Positions 17,609 through 26,095 of a stretch of 64,000 bases of DNA are shown here, one piece after another (within the stretch, counting starts at the first letter, position 1; each line of letters starts with the position of its first letter). The stretch comes from Paenibacillus sp. OV219. Lineage in GTDB: Bacteria; Bacillota; Bacilli; Paenibacillales; Paenibacillaceae. The notes beneath the pieces are model-generated. The model ran no database searches, had not been told where the DNA came from, and saw only the letters and a list, made by a program, of their open reading frames with translations. The stretch covers positions 1-64,000 of the forward strand of contig NZ_FOCJ01000005.1 of NCBI RefSeq assembly GCF_900110075.1, given 5' to 3'. Position numbers and translations under genes: made by a program.

Positions 17609-18652
17609 GTGAGCAGTCAATACCGATGGGCAATATTATTATGCAAATGCCAGGATACGCCTGTTAATCAGCAAGCGAAAGCGTTTTTCGATCAATTATT
17701 TGCAAGGGGTTCCGGCAGCGCAATCAGTTACTGGTCCGACATGTCATACGGAAATTTGAATATTTCCAAATCGACCGTGTTTGATTGGGTCACTTGGCCG
17801 ATCACAGCGGAACAAGCAAAGGGCGTTCGGCGATCCGATGCCATTGCGAACGGAATTACTGCACACCAAAATGCGGGTCACAACCTCGCAGGCTATGACA
17901 ATTACCTGGTCTTCACGGATGTCCCGTTTATTGGTCAGAACGTAATGGAAGGCGGACAGCAAGGTCCCGGATCTGCAAATGGACATGTCCTTGTCGATCA
18001 GGAGCGGATGCGTCCGAGCTTTATTTTTCATGAAATGGGACACGGTCATGGATTTCAGCACTCTTATGACTTGCAAGGCAAAGACTATGGTGATCCATTC
18101 TGTGTCATGAGTGCCGAAAGTTACGGGGGGACGGATGCTCGTTTTATAGATAATCGGTTCGGACCCTCTGGCCCGTCACTTGCCTCCACCTACATCACCA
18201 GCAAGGGTTGGTTACCGCCATCCAATGTAATTAAAATCGAGTGCGATGACAAACGTCCCAAGAAGACGTCGCTCATTCTGAATCCGATACACCAAGATAC
18301 GATTGGACGCGTCCAGGTAGGAATTATCAACTTCAAGGTCCCCTTCCAAGCAGCCTACTTTATCGATTATCACAAAAGTATTGGATGGGATAGCGGTTTG
18401 GCACAGGATGCCATTGTGATCCGTCAAATCCGTCCTGACAAGCGATCCCTATATGTTGGTCAAATTCCTTTCAGTGATGACACGATACCTGCCGCAGACA
18501 CATTTCGCGACGCTCAATTCAATCTCTCGGTCAAATTAAACCGCATCCTAGCGCCCGATGTCGTCGAGTTAATCATTGCTCCAGCGCACGACTTCTCTCT
18601 ATGGAGAATTCCAGGATCTTATTATCCGCTACCTATCTTTGATGGTTCTTAG
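17609..18652 (+). CDS. Putative metzincin-type zinc metalloprotease
   Basis: A 347-residue protein starting at GTG with AGAGG 9 bases upstream. Residues 141-151 read HEMGHGHGFQH, the extended zinc motif HExxHxxGxxH, with Glu142 as base. Met167 in CVMSAESYG could be the Met-turn. This places it among metzincin-like peptidases, but the rest matches no subfamily I know by heart. It has no signal peptide, so it is cytosolic or leaves by another route. The C-terminal 150 residues are beta-rich (SLILNPIHQDTIGRVQVGIINF, AIVIRQIRPDKRSLYVGQIPF). It is preceded by a small basic barrel-like protein and followed by a strong terminator. Confidence 0.82.
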   Translation: MSSQYRWAILLCKCQDTPVNQQAKAFFDQLFARGSGSAISYWSDMSYGNLNISKSTVFDWVTWPITAEQAKGVRRSDAIANGITAHQNAGHNLAGYDNYLVFTDVPFIGQNVMEGGQQGPGSANGHVLVDQERMRPSFIFHEMGHGHGFQHSYDLQGKDYGDPFCVMSAESYGGTDARFIDNRFGPSGPSLASTYITSKGWLPPSNVIKIECDDKRPKKTSLILNPIHQDTIGRVQVGIINFKVPFQAAYFIDYHKSIGWDSGLAQDAIVIRQIRPDKRSLYVGQIPFSDDTIPAADTFRDAQFNLSVKLNRILAPDVVELIIAPAHDFSLWRIPGSYYPLPIFDGS

Positions 18653-18658
18653 CAATGA

Positions 18659-18690
18659 AAAAGCAACCGTTCACTTCGACGGTTGCTTTT
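18659..18690 (+). terminator. Intrinsic terminator after the metalloprotease
   Basis: A 12-bp stem AAAAGCAACCGT/ACGGTTGCTTTT around TCACTTCG, starting 6 bases past the stop at 18652. It is T-rich on both strands. Confidence 0.9.
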
Positions 18691-18805
18691 CTTGTGTAAT
18701 GGCCAGCTTTATTTAGGTAAATTTTGGACTAGTCGACACCAAGTGCCAGTCCTCGCCGCTTGCTTACGTTAAACTTGATCTTGTTTATAGACGCGGAGGG
18801 GGTAT

Positions 18806-20401
18806 ATGACGTTGAACAAGTACGACGTAATCATAATTGGATGCGGCCACAACGCGCTGATCACGGCCGCTTATTTGACGCGAGCTGGGAGAAGCGTTCT
18901 TATGTTGGAGAAGAATGACCGGGCTGGCGGATTTTTGCGGACGGAAGAACTGACGCTGCCCGGCTTCAAGCACGACGTCTACGCAGCAGCCCATCCGCTG
19001 TTCCTGACTGGCCCCGCTTATGCAGACTTTAGGGAAGCACTCGAGTCGCGTGGGTTGCGTTATGTGAACACGGAACTGCCGACAGGCGTTTCTATGGAGA
19101 ATGGCGAGACTGCAGTTTTATCACGCTCGAGCGAGGACTTGGCCGCTGAAGCTGAGCGTCTAGCCCCCGGTGACGGGGCGGTGTTAGGACGTATGTTCGA
19201 GGAATTTGCTCCTTATGCGGGGGACGTGTTCGAATTATTTTCCTTAGATTTATCCGGATCGCAAGCTTCCAATACAATTCAGAATTTATTGTATGACGAA
19301 CGAACTGGGGGCAAAAGTTACTCGGCATTCGCCGCTTCCCTATTTTCCACCGCCCGCAATGTGGTTAGAGATTTCCGGTCTCCTGTTACACGCGCGATGC
19401 TCGCTTCATGGGTCACTCACCTGGGTCGGACGCCGGACGAAATCGGCAGCGGTATCTGGGTCCCACTTACGACAATGGCGCTTATGGGCGGCGGGATGCC
19501 TATTCCCGAAGGGGGTAGCGAGAAACTTGCTCTGGCATTGACTCGTTTGGTGCAGGATCAAGGCGGCACGATCATTACGGGTACAAGAGCTGAGAAGATT
19601 ATCGTCAATAACGGCAAGGCTGTCGCCGTGCGTACAGCGGAAGGCGAGGAATACCACGCTAAACATGCTGTCGTTGCCTCTACTGGTCCAGACCAGCTGT
19701 ACTTGTCGCTCCTAGCGGATGCGCCAGTCAGCTCCGACATTCGCAACCAAGCAAAACGATACCGCTATGGAAGAGGCTGCGTGCAGATTCATCTAGCTCT
19801 GAAAGAAGCGCCGAAATGGCCCGATCCTCGATTTGCCAGAGTCGGTCAGCCCCATCTTACCGATGGGCTTGACGGCTTCACCCAAGCCATTGCACAAGGG
19901 ATGGCCGATCTTTTGCCTGCAAAGCCGACTTTTACGGTCGATTGCTCAACCAATCTCGATCCGAGTCGAGCGCCGGTCGGCAAAGCGATTATGCGGATCC
20001 AGGTTCTAGAGGTTCCTTGCCGTCCTCGCGGCGATGCTGCCGGTCAAATTGACGTCGGAGACGGAACGTGGACCTATGAACTTACCGAAAGATTCGCTGA
20101 GCGAGTGATCGCCATAGTAGGCAAGCATATACCTAACATTCCAGACGCTATTATCGGCAAATCCGTCGTCACGCCTGATACCATTGCCCGCTTCAACCCG
20201 AATTCCGGACCTGGTGATCCATACGGTGGATCACATGACCTAATGCAGAGCTACTTGTTCAGACCGCTGCCTTCCCAGCCGGGCCATCGGTCAGAAATCG
20301 CTAACCTTTACATGCTTGGCGCTGCTACATGGCCGGGTCACGGCATAAACGGAGGATCGGGCTACATTGTGGCGCAGCAACTATTATCTCTCGACCGTTG
20401 A
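18806..20401 (+). CDS. FAD-dependent oxidoreductase, phytoene desaturase (CrtI)-like
   Basis: A 531-residue flavoprotein of the CrtI/PYROXD2 superfamily. The N-terminal dinucleotide motif is DVIIIGCGHNALITAAYLTRAG with EKNDRAGG, and the C-terminal FAD closure is NLYMLGAATWPGHGINGGSGY. GGGMPIPEGGSEKLALAL is typical of the family. It probably desaturates, isomerises or oxidises a lipid or amine; real carotenoid desaturation is possible but not shown. The nearest carotenoid-type gene is a phytoene/squalene synthase 9.5 kb away at 29942, not in the same operon. The ATG at 18806 follows a weak GGAGGGGG site. Single gene. Confidence 0.85.
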   Translation: MTLNKYDVIIIGCGHNALITAAYLTRAGRSVLMLEKNDRAGGFLRTEELTLPGFKHDVYAAAHPLFLTGPAYADFREALESRGLRYVNTELPTGVSMENGETAVLSRSSEDLAAEAERLAPGDGAVLGRMFEEFAPYAGDVFELFSLDLSGSQASNTIQNLLYDERTGGKSYSAFAASLFSTARNVVRDFRSPVTRAMLASWVTHLGRTPDEIGSGIWVPLTTMALMGGGMPIPEGGSEKLALALTRLVQDQGGTIITGTRAEKIIVNNGKAVAVRTAEGEEYHAKHAVVASTGPDQLYLSLLADAPVSSDIRNQAKRYRYGRGCVQIHLALKEAPKWPDPRFARVGQPHLTDGLDGFTQAIAQGMADLLPAKPTFTVDCSTNLDPSRAPVGKAIMRIQVLEVPCRPRGDAAGQIDVGDGTWTYELTERFAERVIAIVGKHIPNIPDAIIGKSVVTPDTIARFNPNSGPGDPYGGSHDLMQSYLFRPLPSQPGHRSEIANLYMLGAATWPGHGINGGSGYIVAQQLLSLDR

Positions 20402-20440
20402 GCAAATCATATTTGCTTGCACGATATATTTTCGTCGGAA

Positions 20441-20490
20441 ATGGGATCAAGTTCTTTATCATTTGGTCTTTGACAAGAACTTGATCCCAT
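20441..20490. repeat. Perfect 16-bp inverted repeat
   Basis: ATGGGATCAAGTTCTT (20441-20456) is repeated inverted without mismatch at 20475-20490 with an 18-base loop. The right arm runs straight into GCCGCG-family terminator copy 2. The same arm sequence (AACTTGATCCCAT) precedes copy 3 at 23474. It lies between convergent genes and may add a second termination hairpin. Confidence 0.8.
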
Positions 20491-20500
20491 AAATAAAAAA

Positions 20501-20518
20501 GCCGCGATTTTTCGCGGC
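20501..20518 (-). terminator. Intrinsic terminator, GCCGCG repeat family (copy 2)
   Basis: GCCGCGATTTTTCGCGGC with A6 before it (T6 on the minus strand), 90 bases past the stop of the epimerase at 20608. The flank TTAATGAATTAATGTTCTTG is shared with copy 3. Confidence 0.8.
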
Positions 20519-20607
20519 CTTTAATGAATTAATGTTCTTGTCGCCCGACAAATACCGTTCGATTCATCGTGCTTGTCGACAGCTTAACTTGCGTATGAGA
20601 AGAGCCA

Positions 20608-21477
20608 TTACTGCTCCGTAAAGAAATGCTGTTGTTTCCAGCCTAATACTTCCTTTATTCTCTTATTGGACAAAAAGCTAGTACGTTCCGGAAGCTTAGA
20701 CGAATATTCGGATAGCTCCGGCATAAACCGCTGTATCAACTCGGAGCTAGGTTGATCTGATGATGTATCATCAGCTGCCAGAATTAGCGAGTGCACGCCT
20801 AGCCCTTCCTTCTCAACAGCTAGACGACAAGCGACAGCCACATCGCGGACATCGATATAACTCCATAGAATGCGAAGTCGTTGTTGTGGATCATCGAACC
20901 TCTCTCTCACTTTTGGATAATCCTGTGGTTCCAAAATATTTCCAAGCCGGAACGAAATAACCTGCATTCCGGTGCGTCTATGGAAGGTTTCACCAGTCAT
21001 TTCGTTCACCATCTTGGATAGTCCGTAGCTGTCTTCCGAGAGCTGCGGATGCTGCTCATCAATCGGCAAATAATTTGGAGCAAAGAACTGGCTCGCGAAG
21101 ACGATACCATAAGAGGATTCGCTTGAAGCAAGTACCACCTTGGAAATGCCGAGATTAGCGGAAGCCTCAAGAATGTTGTAGGTGTTCATCACGTTATTTT
21201 TGAAGGTTACATCATTTGGGTAGATGAATGCTTGCGGTATTGCTGCAAAATGAATGACAGCATGGATCGGCAATCGATCCCCGGTACCGAATTGAGATAA
21301 AGCGTTATGTACCTGGCCTAAATCATTCAAGTCGACAATCTGAGTTGGACAGAGCGGCTCAGTTGGCAGCTTCCAATCCAGATTTAACACTTCATAGCCT
21401 TGCTCTACCAATTCTTTAACAATCCATTTCCCCGCTTTACCGCTCCCGCCTGTAACAACTACTCTTTTTCTCATCAT
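20608..21477 (-). CDS. NAD-dependent epimerase/dehydratase family protein
   Basis: A 289-residue extended short-chain dehydrogenase. RVVVTGGSGKAGKWIVKEL holds the TGGxGxxG cofactor loop, HFAAIPQAFIYPNDVTFKNNV follows the HxAA pattern, and YGLSKMVNE supplies the catalytic Tyr-x-x-x-Lys. SSESSYGIV carries the usual serine. It probably acts on a nucleotide sugar or uronate; the NLDWKLP segment after strand 2 favours NAD(H). AAGGAGG is present, but 13 bases from the first of two adjacent ATGs, a long spacing. A hairpin terminator of the GCCGCG family follows. Confidence 0.87.
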   Translation of the reverse strand: MMRKRVVVTGGSGKAGKWIVKELVEQGYEVLNLDWKLPTEPLCPTQIVDLNDLGQVHNALSQFGTGDRLPIHAVIHFAAIPQAFIYPNDVTFKNNVMNTYNILEASANLGISKVVLASSESSYGIVFASQFFAPNYLPIDEQHPQLSEDSYGLSKMVNEMTGETFHRRTGMQVISFRLGNILEPQDYPKVRERFDDPQQRLRILWSYIDVRDVAVACRLAVEKEGLGVHSLILAADDTSSDQPSSELIQRFMPELSEYSSKLPERTSFLSNKRIKEVLGWKQQHFFTEQ

Positions 21478-21597
21478 TGATTATCCATGGCCTCCTTGGG
21501 CAATCCGTTTCAATTATCATTTTCACATGGATATTCATCGTTTGTCTAGGGCCCTGTCACCGTTAACTCAACATACATGAGGAAAAATAAACTATAA

Positions 21598-22056
21598 CTA
21601 AGCTTTCTTTCGGAGTTTCGATAAAACGATCTGCTGGATGAAGACCACGAGCAGACCAACGTTGATTGATAGATCCGCGATATTCATGATCCCCTGCCCA
21701 GATCCGAATTGCAGGAAGTCTGTTACTTTCCCAAATAATAACCGCTCCACGCCATTCCCAGCCGCTCCTGCCACTAGGAACGCTAATCCGACATCCATCC
21801 AACGGTGATTCGAAGTTTGTTTATTTCGATAGAATATGACTATTGTAATGAAAGCCACAGCGATCACGCCAAACAATCTTCCGTTGCCTTGAAATGAACT
21901 GCGGGCTGCACCGGAATTCTGATAATATGTAAACTGCAGAATGCCTTGTCGAAACGGATGTGTATCACCAACCTGCATATTCAAACGCACGATCAATTTT
22001 GTGATCTGATCCACTACTGTCATAAGTATCGCTATCCAATAAAAGATTACAATCAC
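21598..22056 (-). CDS. lspA: Signal peptidase II (lipoprotein signal peptidase)
   Basis: A 152-residue membrane protein with four predicted membrane spans (about 1-22, 58-77, 88-102, 124-145). NSGAAR at 47-52 matches the conserved Asn-x-Gly-Ala-Ala motif. The aspartyl pair is Asp113 (FGKVTDFLQF) and Asp128 (NIADLSINVG). It trims signal peptides from prolipoproteins in the membrane. GNGVERL replaces the more common GNxxDR, so this is a divergent member, likely a second copy beside a housekeeping lspA elsewhere. The GTG start has only a weak binding site. The next gene upstream encodes a lipoprotein, a possible client. Confidence 0.85.
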   Translation of the reverse strand: MIVIFYWIAILMTVVDQITKLIVRLNMQVGDTHPFRQGILQFTYYQNSGAARSSFQGNGRLFGVIAVAFITIVIFYRNKQTSNHRWMDVGLAFLVAGAAGNGVERLLFGKVTDFLQFGSGQGIMNIADLSINVGLLVVFIQQIVLSKLRKKA

Positions 22057-22098
22057 CTGCTTTCAAATTCCGTTAATACCACCATCTACAAATGATTG

Positions 22099-23298
22099 CT
22101 ATTGCATAAGTCCTTCAGCTATTTTCTCGCAATCTTCTGCTAATGGTGAATTGAACTCCTTGAATACATTAGCGAACTCGTTAAAGTATTTGATATAGTC
22201 CAGTTTCCCATCATTAAAGTAAGTTTGGTAGATGATTTTAAACTCTTTGTTAGGTAATACCCAGAAATAGATAATGATATCTCGCAAATTCGGTGGATTC
22301 ATGCCCTCTTCTTCATAAGCTTGTAACGGATTGACAATCGTGAGATCGGAAAAGTCTATATGCTCAACCTTTTCTTTCGTTACTTCCATGCTGAAATGAT
22401 CGATTACATAGCTCACCGTATCTTCTGTATGTTCGTTTAGTCCCGATGTTATCATATTATTGTTCATATATTCATTAATTTCTTTAATATTCGAATCCAC
22501 TTCGTTTCGTACGGAACTCCGCAGTTTATTTCCTTTATCCAAGCTCTCAGATATGGATTCTAATGCTTTTCTTTCTGCTAATAAAACAAGTGATCCAACA
22601 ATTTGTGATTTATAAGCATAGAGGTTATCTGGATATTCAATCTGCATTGCACTTAGAGGATAACTAGCTTCTACTACTTTGTGATCACTAATGATTTGAA
22701 GGATGTCGGTAAATCTTTCGGCTGGGTCTTTTTGTTTACTGTTCCTAACCGCCGTCGATATGATTTGTTGAAACTCCTCCACACTACGATTATTAAAAGG
22801 TACTAGCAGTTCTTTGGTAGCTTTAGAGGTAACGATTCCGTCCTTGACCTGCCAAATGCCGTCTCCATAACTATAAGACCAATAAAAGCCATCCATGGTT
22901 TTCATTAATAGAAGAATGACTTCATCTCCTTTTTTCACAAAATCTTTTGACTCTATTCCAGATGTTGAACCGTGCTGTAATAAAGTGATCGTATCTGAAG
23001 TTGGTCGTTTACCGTACAGCACTTTACTTATCTTTACGATAGCAGGTGTCACATCAAAGTCGGTATCAACCTTTGAATTTTCTATCCCCGAATCTCGTTT
23101 GCGAGTTTCTTGTAGACCTAGAATACTTCCTCTGACGACAAGTTCAACATATTTCATTTCTTGTTCCAAAAAATAAGGGTTCTGATCCGACATCATTGTG
23201 GATTCGTAGTCAGCAGTATGATTATTAACATCGGGCTTTCCACAAGCCGTTAGCAAGAACATTAACAGGGATAATACGAATAATAGAACTCGCTTCAT
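22099..23298 (-). CDS. Putative lipoprotein of unknown function
   Basis: A 399-residue exported protein. The signal peptide MKRVLLFVLSLLMFLLTAC ends in the lipobox LTAC (Cys19). The mature part has no family I recognise. One stretch (about 50-160) is beta-rich: YVELVVRGSILG, VTPAIVKISKVLYGK, DTITLLQHGS, VILLLMKTMDGFYW. This resembles the small domain seen in other Bacillus secreted proteins that report a fluctuating quantity. The C-terminal half is helical. AAGGAG lies 11 bases before the ATG. It sits upstream of lspA on the same strand with a 42-base gap, so both may be transcribed together. Confidence 0.78.
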   Translation of the reverse strand: MKRVLLFVLSLLMFLLTACGKPDVNNHTADYESTMMSDQNPYFLEQEMKYVELVVRGSILGLQETRKRDSGIENSKVDTDFDVTPAIVKISKVLYGKRPTSDTITLLQHGSTSGIESKDFVKKGDEVILLLMKTMDGFYWSYSYGDGIWQVKDGIVTSKATKELLVPFNNRSVEEFQQIISTAVRNSKQKDPAERFTDILQIISDHKVVEASYPLSAMQIEYPDNLYAYKSQIVGSLVLLAERKALESISESLDKGNKLRSSVRNEVDSNIKEINEYMNNNMITSGLNEHTEDTVSYVIDHFSMEVTKEKVEHIDFSDLTIVNPLQAYEEEGMNPPNLRDIIIYFWVLPNKEFKIIYQTYFNDGKLDYIKYFNEFANVFKEFNSPLAEDCEKIAEGLMQ

Positions 23299-23615
23299 AT
23301 TGACTACACTCCTTATTTTGGAATAAACAAGCTATCCGTGAGAAGAACTGCTTGTTTTTACTCACTATTCCATTCTGCACCTCTGAAGTTAATTCCTGTG
23401 AGGTCAAAATTACTCTTGAAACTCTCAGCGATTACTTAACTTCACACGCTGGCTTGATCATCGTCGGCAAGCTAACTTGATCCCATAATAAAAAGCCGCG
23501 ATTTTCGCGGCCGTTAATGAGATAATTTTCTTGTTACCTAACAAGCTCTGTTTAACTTCTCGCCGTTATTCCTACTGAGCCAGATGAATTCATGGACAGA
23601 GGTGGTTAATTAGTC
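23299..23615. other. Intergenic region with hairpins
   Basis: No gene is supported in this 317-base gap. It holds AAACAAGC/GCTTGTTT (about 23325-23355), a possible plus-strand terminator or leader hairpin of the lipoprotein mRNA, and the GCCGCG-family element with its AACTTGATCCCAT left flank (23474-23545). Confidence 0.6.
23495..23512 (-). terminator. Intrinsic terminator, GCCGCG repeat family (copy 3)
   Basis: GCCGCGATTTTCGCGGC with A5 before it, 104 bases past the stop of the broken HD-domain gene at 23616. Its left flank matches that of copy 2 (AACTTGATCCCATAA) and its right flank TTAATGA matches copies 2 and 4. Confidence 0.8.
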
Positions 23616-24036
23616 TTAAAGCAAATTGAAATAAGCATCTTGATACTTCTGCATTCTCTTTTTGTCTGTATGTGTTGGCGCTTTGATTCTGTCCCAATTC
23701 ATGTTGTCTCGTAAATCAGCGAACTTAACTGTTCGACCAATTTCGTTCTGCCTCGCTCTAAAAATGAACATTTCGTATGACTCATGATCTTGTCTTGTCA
23801 CACTTATCAGAGCGTCTAGAATGAATGGTATTGGAGAATCCTTCGTTTTTAAGCCGCTCTAATGTAAGCTCTGTGTCTTCAATAGTATCGTGCAATACTC
23901 CAACAATTTTTGCATCTTCAGCTTCAAGAGACATCATGACACGTAGAGGATGAAGTATATACGGTTGACCAGACTTATCCTTCTGGCCTTCATGAAATAA
24001 AGCTGCTAATTCAATTGCTTTGTTAAGAGTTGACAT
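23616..24036 (-). pseudogene. HD-domain (p)ppGpp hydrolase-like small protein, frameshifted
   Basis: The 5' part reads MSTLNKAIELAALFHEGQKD, then YILHPLRVM and GVLHDTIEDTELT. This is the HD signature of SpoT/RelA-type small alarmone hydrolases (HxxHD with His-Asp in LHDT). The frame is lost after GFSNTI. A tandem GAATGAAT on the plus strand (23819-23826) looks like a 4-base duplication. Removing one unit restores NTILDALISVTRQDHESYEM and the rest to the stop at 23616, giving about 139 residues. The C-terminal part KFADLRDNMNWDRI carries the family's third conserved motif. As it stands the protein ends after about 84 residues. A duplication is harder to explain as a base-call error than a single-base slip. 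Confidence 0.85.
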
Positions 24037-24106
24037 TGATTCGGTTCGCCTCCAATTAACTGAGTCGTTTCAAATAATCCACATGCTCGATAATCAAATT
24101 CATAAC

Positions 24107-24130
24107 AAAAAAAGCTTGATTTCTCAAGCT
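24107..24130 (-). terminator. Intrinsic terminator after the RCC1-repeat gene
   Basis: A 7-bp stem AGCTTGA/TCAAGCT (24113-24119, 24124-24130) is followed by T6 or more on the minus strand. It lies 38 bases beyond the stop at 24168. Confidence 0.8.
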
Positions 24131-24167
24131 CTTTTACTCATTAATTTATGCAGGTGGATTTCTGTCG

Positions 24168-25661
24168 TTAGCGAGAAACAGTATTGATTTCCACCGTGTA
24201 TTCAGCACTATTCCAAACGACTTTTGCACCAACAGTTTCGGACACAAATCGAAGCGGTACAAGCAAGCTGTCATGCGCATAAACAGGCTTTTTATCGAGA
24301 TTTACAGTCTTGCCGTCAACTTCTGTTTTCCCGCTTATCGTATTGAAGACGATATGCTTATTACCTTTATCAGCAATGACGGACCTGCTTGCGATATCCC
24401 AGCGGATATTCACGCCCATTGCCTCAAGAACTCCTCGTAATGGAATGTAGGTTACTCCGTTCAATATTAGTGGAGGCACTGTTGGCTCAATGCTGTTACC
24501 GTTCAAAATAATGGAGGCAGCTTTCCTTATCGGCTTAAAACTTCCAACTTCAAAGTCTAGAGTACCTTGACCTAATTGTCCAAATTGATTAAATCCTTTC
24601 GAATAAATACTGCCGTCGTTCATCAGTACATAAATATTGCGACTACCCTCAGTGATCGCTTGTGCCTGGTTCACTGGCACCGGCAGTGCATTAAGCTCTA
24701 GATATTTCCCAGTAGCAATTTTCCACTTCCAAGCATTCCCTTTCGAATCTACCGCTGAATGAACTGTAAATGAAACAATATTGTTCATATTTAGAATCCG
24801 CTGTGGCTGAAGCTTTGATTCTGCTTTCCATGAGCTACCGCTGTAATTTTCCCACACCCATACAGCTCCGTAGCTATCCAAGGCTGCTCCCAGTGTAGAG
24901 TCAGCAGCAATTGCTTGATACTTATTGTTGCCAGACATTGGGGTCGGTTTGCGAATAAATCCATGCTGGATATCATTCACGTTGTAAGCCTGCAAGCCCC
25001 ATACCCAAACATCGCCTTCTTCACTGAGCACTATTGATGTATACTGTCCCGCAGCGACACTTTTCATCTTAGGCATACCAACAACCAGTCTCGGATTCAG
25101 TCTGTTCTCTCGTGTATCGTCTCCAAGTTGGCCGTGTTCATTTCCACCCCATGCCCAAACAGTACCGTCACTTTTGACTGCAAGACTGTGATTATCTCCA
25201 GCGGCTATATGAATAACATCTGACAACCCTAGTATTTGCATCGGTTCTGTAAATAACTTCTCTCCATTACTTATTTGACCATTACCAAGTTGCCCATGCT
25301 CATTTCCACCTACTGCCCACACCGTACCGTCTTCTTTCAAAAAGAGAGTGTGCCTGTAACCGCTAGAGATTTGTCGAACGTGATCAATATGGATGCGTAC
25401 TGGCAGAAAGGCTGGCGTGGTAGCGCCATGACCTAAAGCTCCATAACCTCCGCCCCAACCCCATACCGTACCGTCCTTGGCGATCGCAAAAGCTGACTCA
25501 GCTCCTGCCTCGATTTGGGTCGCCACTAAATAGCGTGAATCATCCGCTTGGACTACTAGGTTAGAACCTGATTCATTTGCCTCCACAACAACCGGAATCA
25601 TTAGAAAGAAAATAGCAATTACGAGTAAAATTGATCTTAAATTATAGTTGTACAAACTCAT
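24168..25661 (-). CDS. Secreted RCC1-repeat protein with copper amine oxidase-like C-terminal domain
   Basis: A 497-residue exported protein. The signal peptide is in residues 1-28 (SILLVIAIFFLMIPVVVEA). Residues about 45-380 hold some six RCC1-type repeats, each with a VWAWGGNEHGQLG-like turn, which should fold as a beta-propeller. Residues about 385-497 form the copper amine oxidase N-domain-like module common at Paenibacillus surfaces (VTYIPLRGVLEAMGVNIRWD, LLVPLRFVSETVGAKVVWN). It probably binds something at the cell wall; no enzyme motif is seen. GGGGG precedes the ATG. It has its own terminator. Confidence 0.88.
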   Translation of the reverse strand: MSLYNYNLRSILLVIAIFFLMIPVVVEANESGSNLVVQADDSRYLVATQIEAGAESAFAIAKDGTVWGWGGGYGALGHGATTPAFLPVRIHIDHVRQISSGYRHTLFLKEDGTVWAVGGNEHGQLGNGQISNGEKLFTEPMQILGLSDVIHIAAGDNHSLAVKSDGTVWAWGGNEHGQLGDDTRENRLNPRLVVGMPKMKSVAAGQYTSIVLSEEGDVWVWGLQAYNVNDIQHGFIRKPTPMSGNNKYQAIAADSTLGAALDSYGAVWVWENYSGSSWKAESKLQPQRILNMNNIVSFTVHSAVDSKGNAWKWKIATGKYLELNALPVPVNQAQAITEGSRNIYVLMNDGSIYSKGFNQFGQLGQGTLDFEVGSFKPIRKAASIILNGNSIEPTVPPLILNGVTYIPLRGVLEAMGVNIRWDIASRSVIADKGNKHIVFNTISGKTEVDGKTVNLDKKPVYAHDSLLVPLRFVSETVGAKVVWNSAEYTVEINTVSR

Positions 25662-25689
25662 GATAAACCCCCAACAAAATATCCTCTAC

Positions 25690-25941
25690 TTAAGGCTTCA
25701 TTCCGCTACGACCTCGAATGGCGCGGCGAGCTTGACGCTCAGCGTGCCTCCACCAAACCTTTTTACGATCTGGTATTTGCCGGGCTCTAGGTCTAACCAC
25801 TGCAGTGATATTTTGTACGTCGAAACCGTCATTATTCATCTCCATGCTTGCAACATGATCTGACGCCAAGCCGTGGACGGAAATTGCTGATATCGCGGTA
25901 ACCGCCGCGATCGCTGTACCAAACAGCCACTTTTTGTTCAT
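25690..25941 (-). CDS. Small secreted protein, hypothetical
   Basis: An 83-residue reading frame with a convincing signal peptide (MNKKWLFGTAIAAVTAISAISVHG, cleavage near residue 25), then a short acidic stretch and a very basic, Arg/Trp-rich tail (VVRPRARQIPDRKKVWWRHA). I do not recognise a family. The signal peptide suggests a real gene. The basic tail could be a cationic peptide or a sign that the true stop was lost. The GAGG site is 13 bases from the ATG, a long spacing. It lies 28 bases upstream of the RCC1-repeat gene, so both may be co-transcribed. Confidence 0.5.
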   Translation of the reverse strand: MNKKWLFGTAIAAVTAISAISVHGLASDHVASMEMNNDGFDVQNITAVVRPRARQIPDRKKVWWRHAERQARRAIRGRSGMKP

Positions 25942-26026
25942 AGAGTAAGTATCCTCGTTCCTAGGTGATGCACTTATGGACGCGATCGAATCGGGAAAGT
26001 TGCAAGGTTAAATATCCCATATAAAA

Positions 26027-26063
26027 CAACCAGCCCCAACTCATAATGAGCCGGGGCTTGTTG
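26027..26063 (-). terminator. Intrinsic terminator after ndh
   Basis: CAACCAGCCCC pairs with GGGGCTTGTTG around a loop that itself contains CTCAT/ATGAG. On the minus strand TTTTAT follows. It is 33 bases past the stop at 26096. Confidence 0.75.
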
Positions 26064-26095
26064 CCTTGCTTTTTGCTTTCGCACTTTTGCTTAGC

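Noticed and set aside
21477-21495. Four-codon leader peptide (ATG GAT AAT CAA TGA) before the epimerase
   Set aside because: AAGGAGG lies only 2 bases from its ATG, too close for good initiation; no sign of conserved leader function.
23325-23355. Hairpin AAACAAGC/GCTTGTTT as a plus-strand terminator
   Set aside because: No plus-strand gene ends before it; it may just be leader structure of the lipoprotein mRNA.
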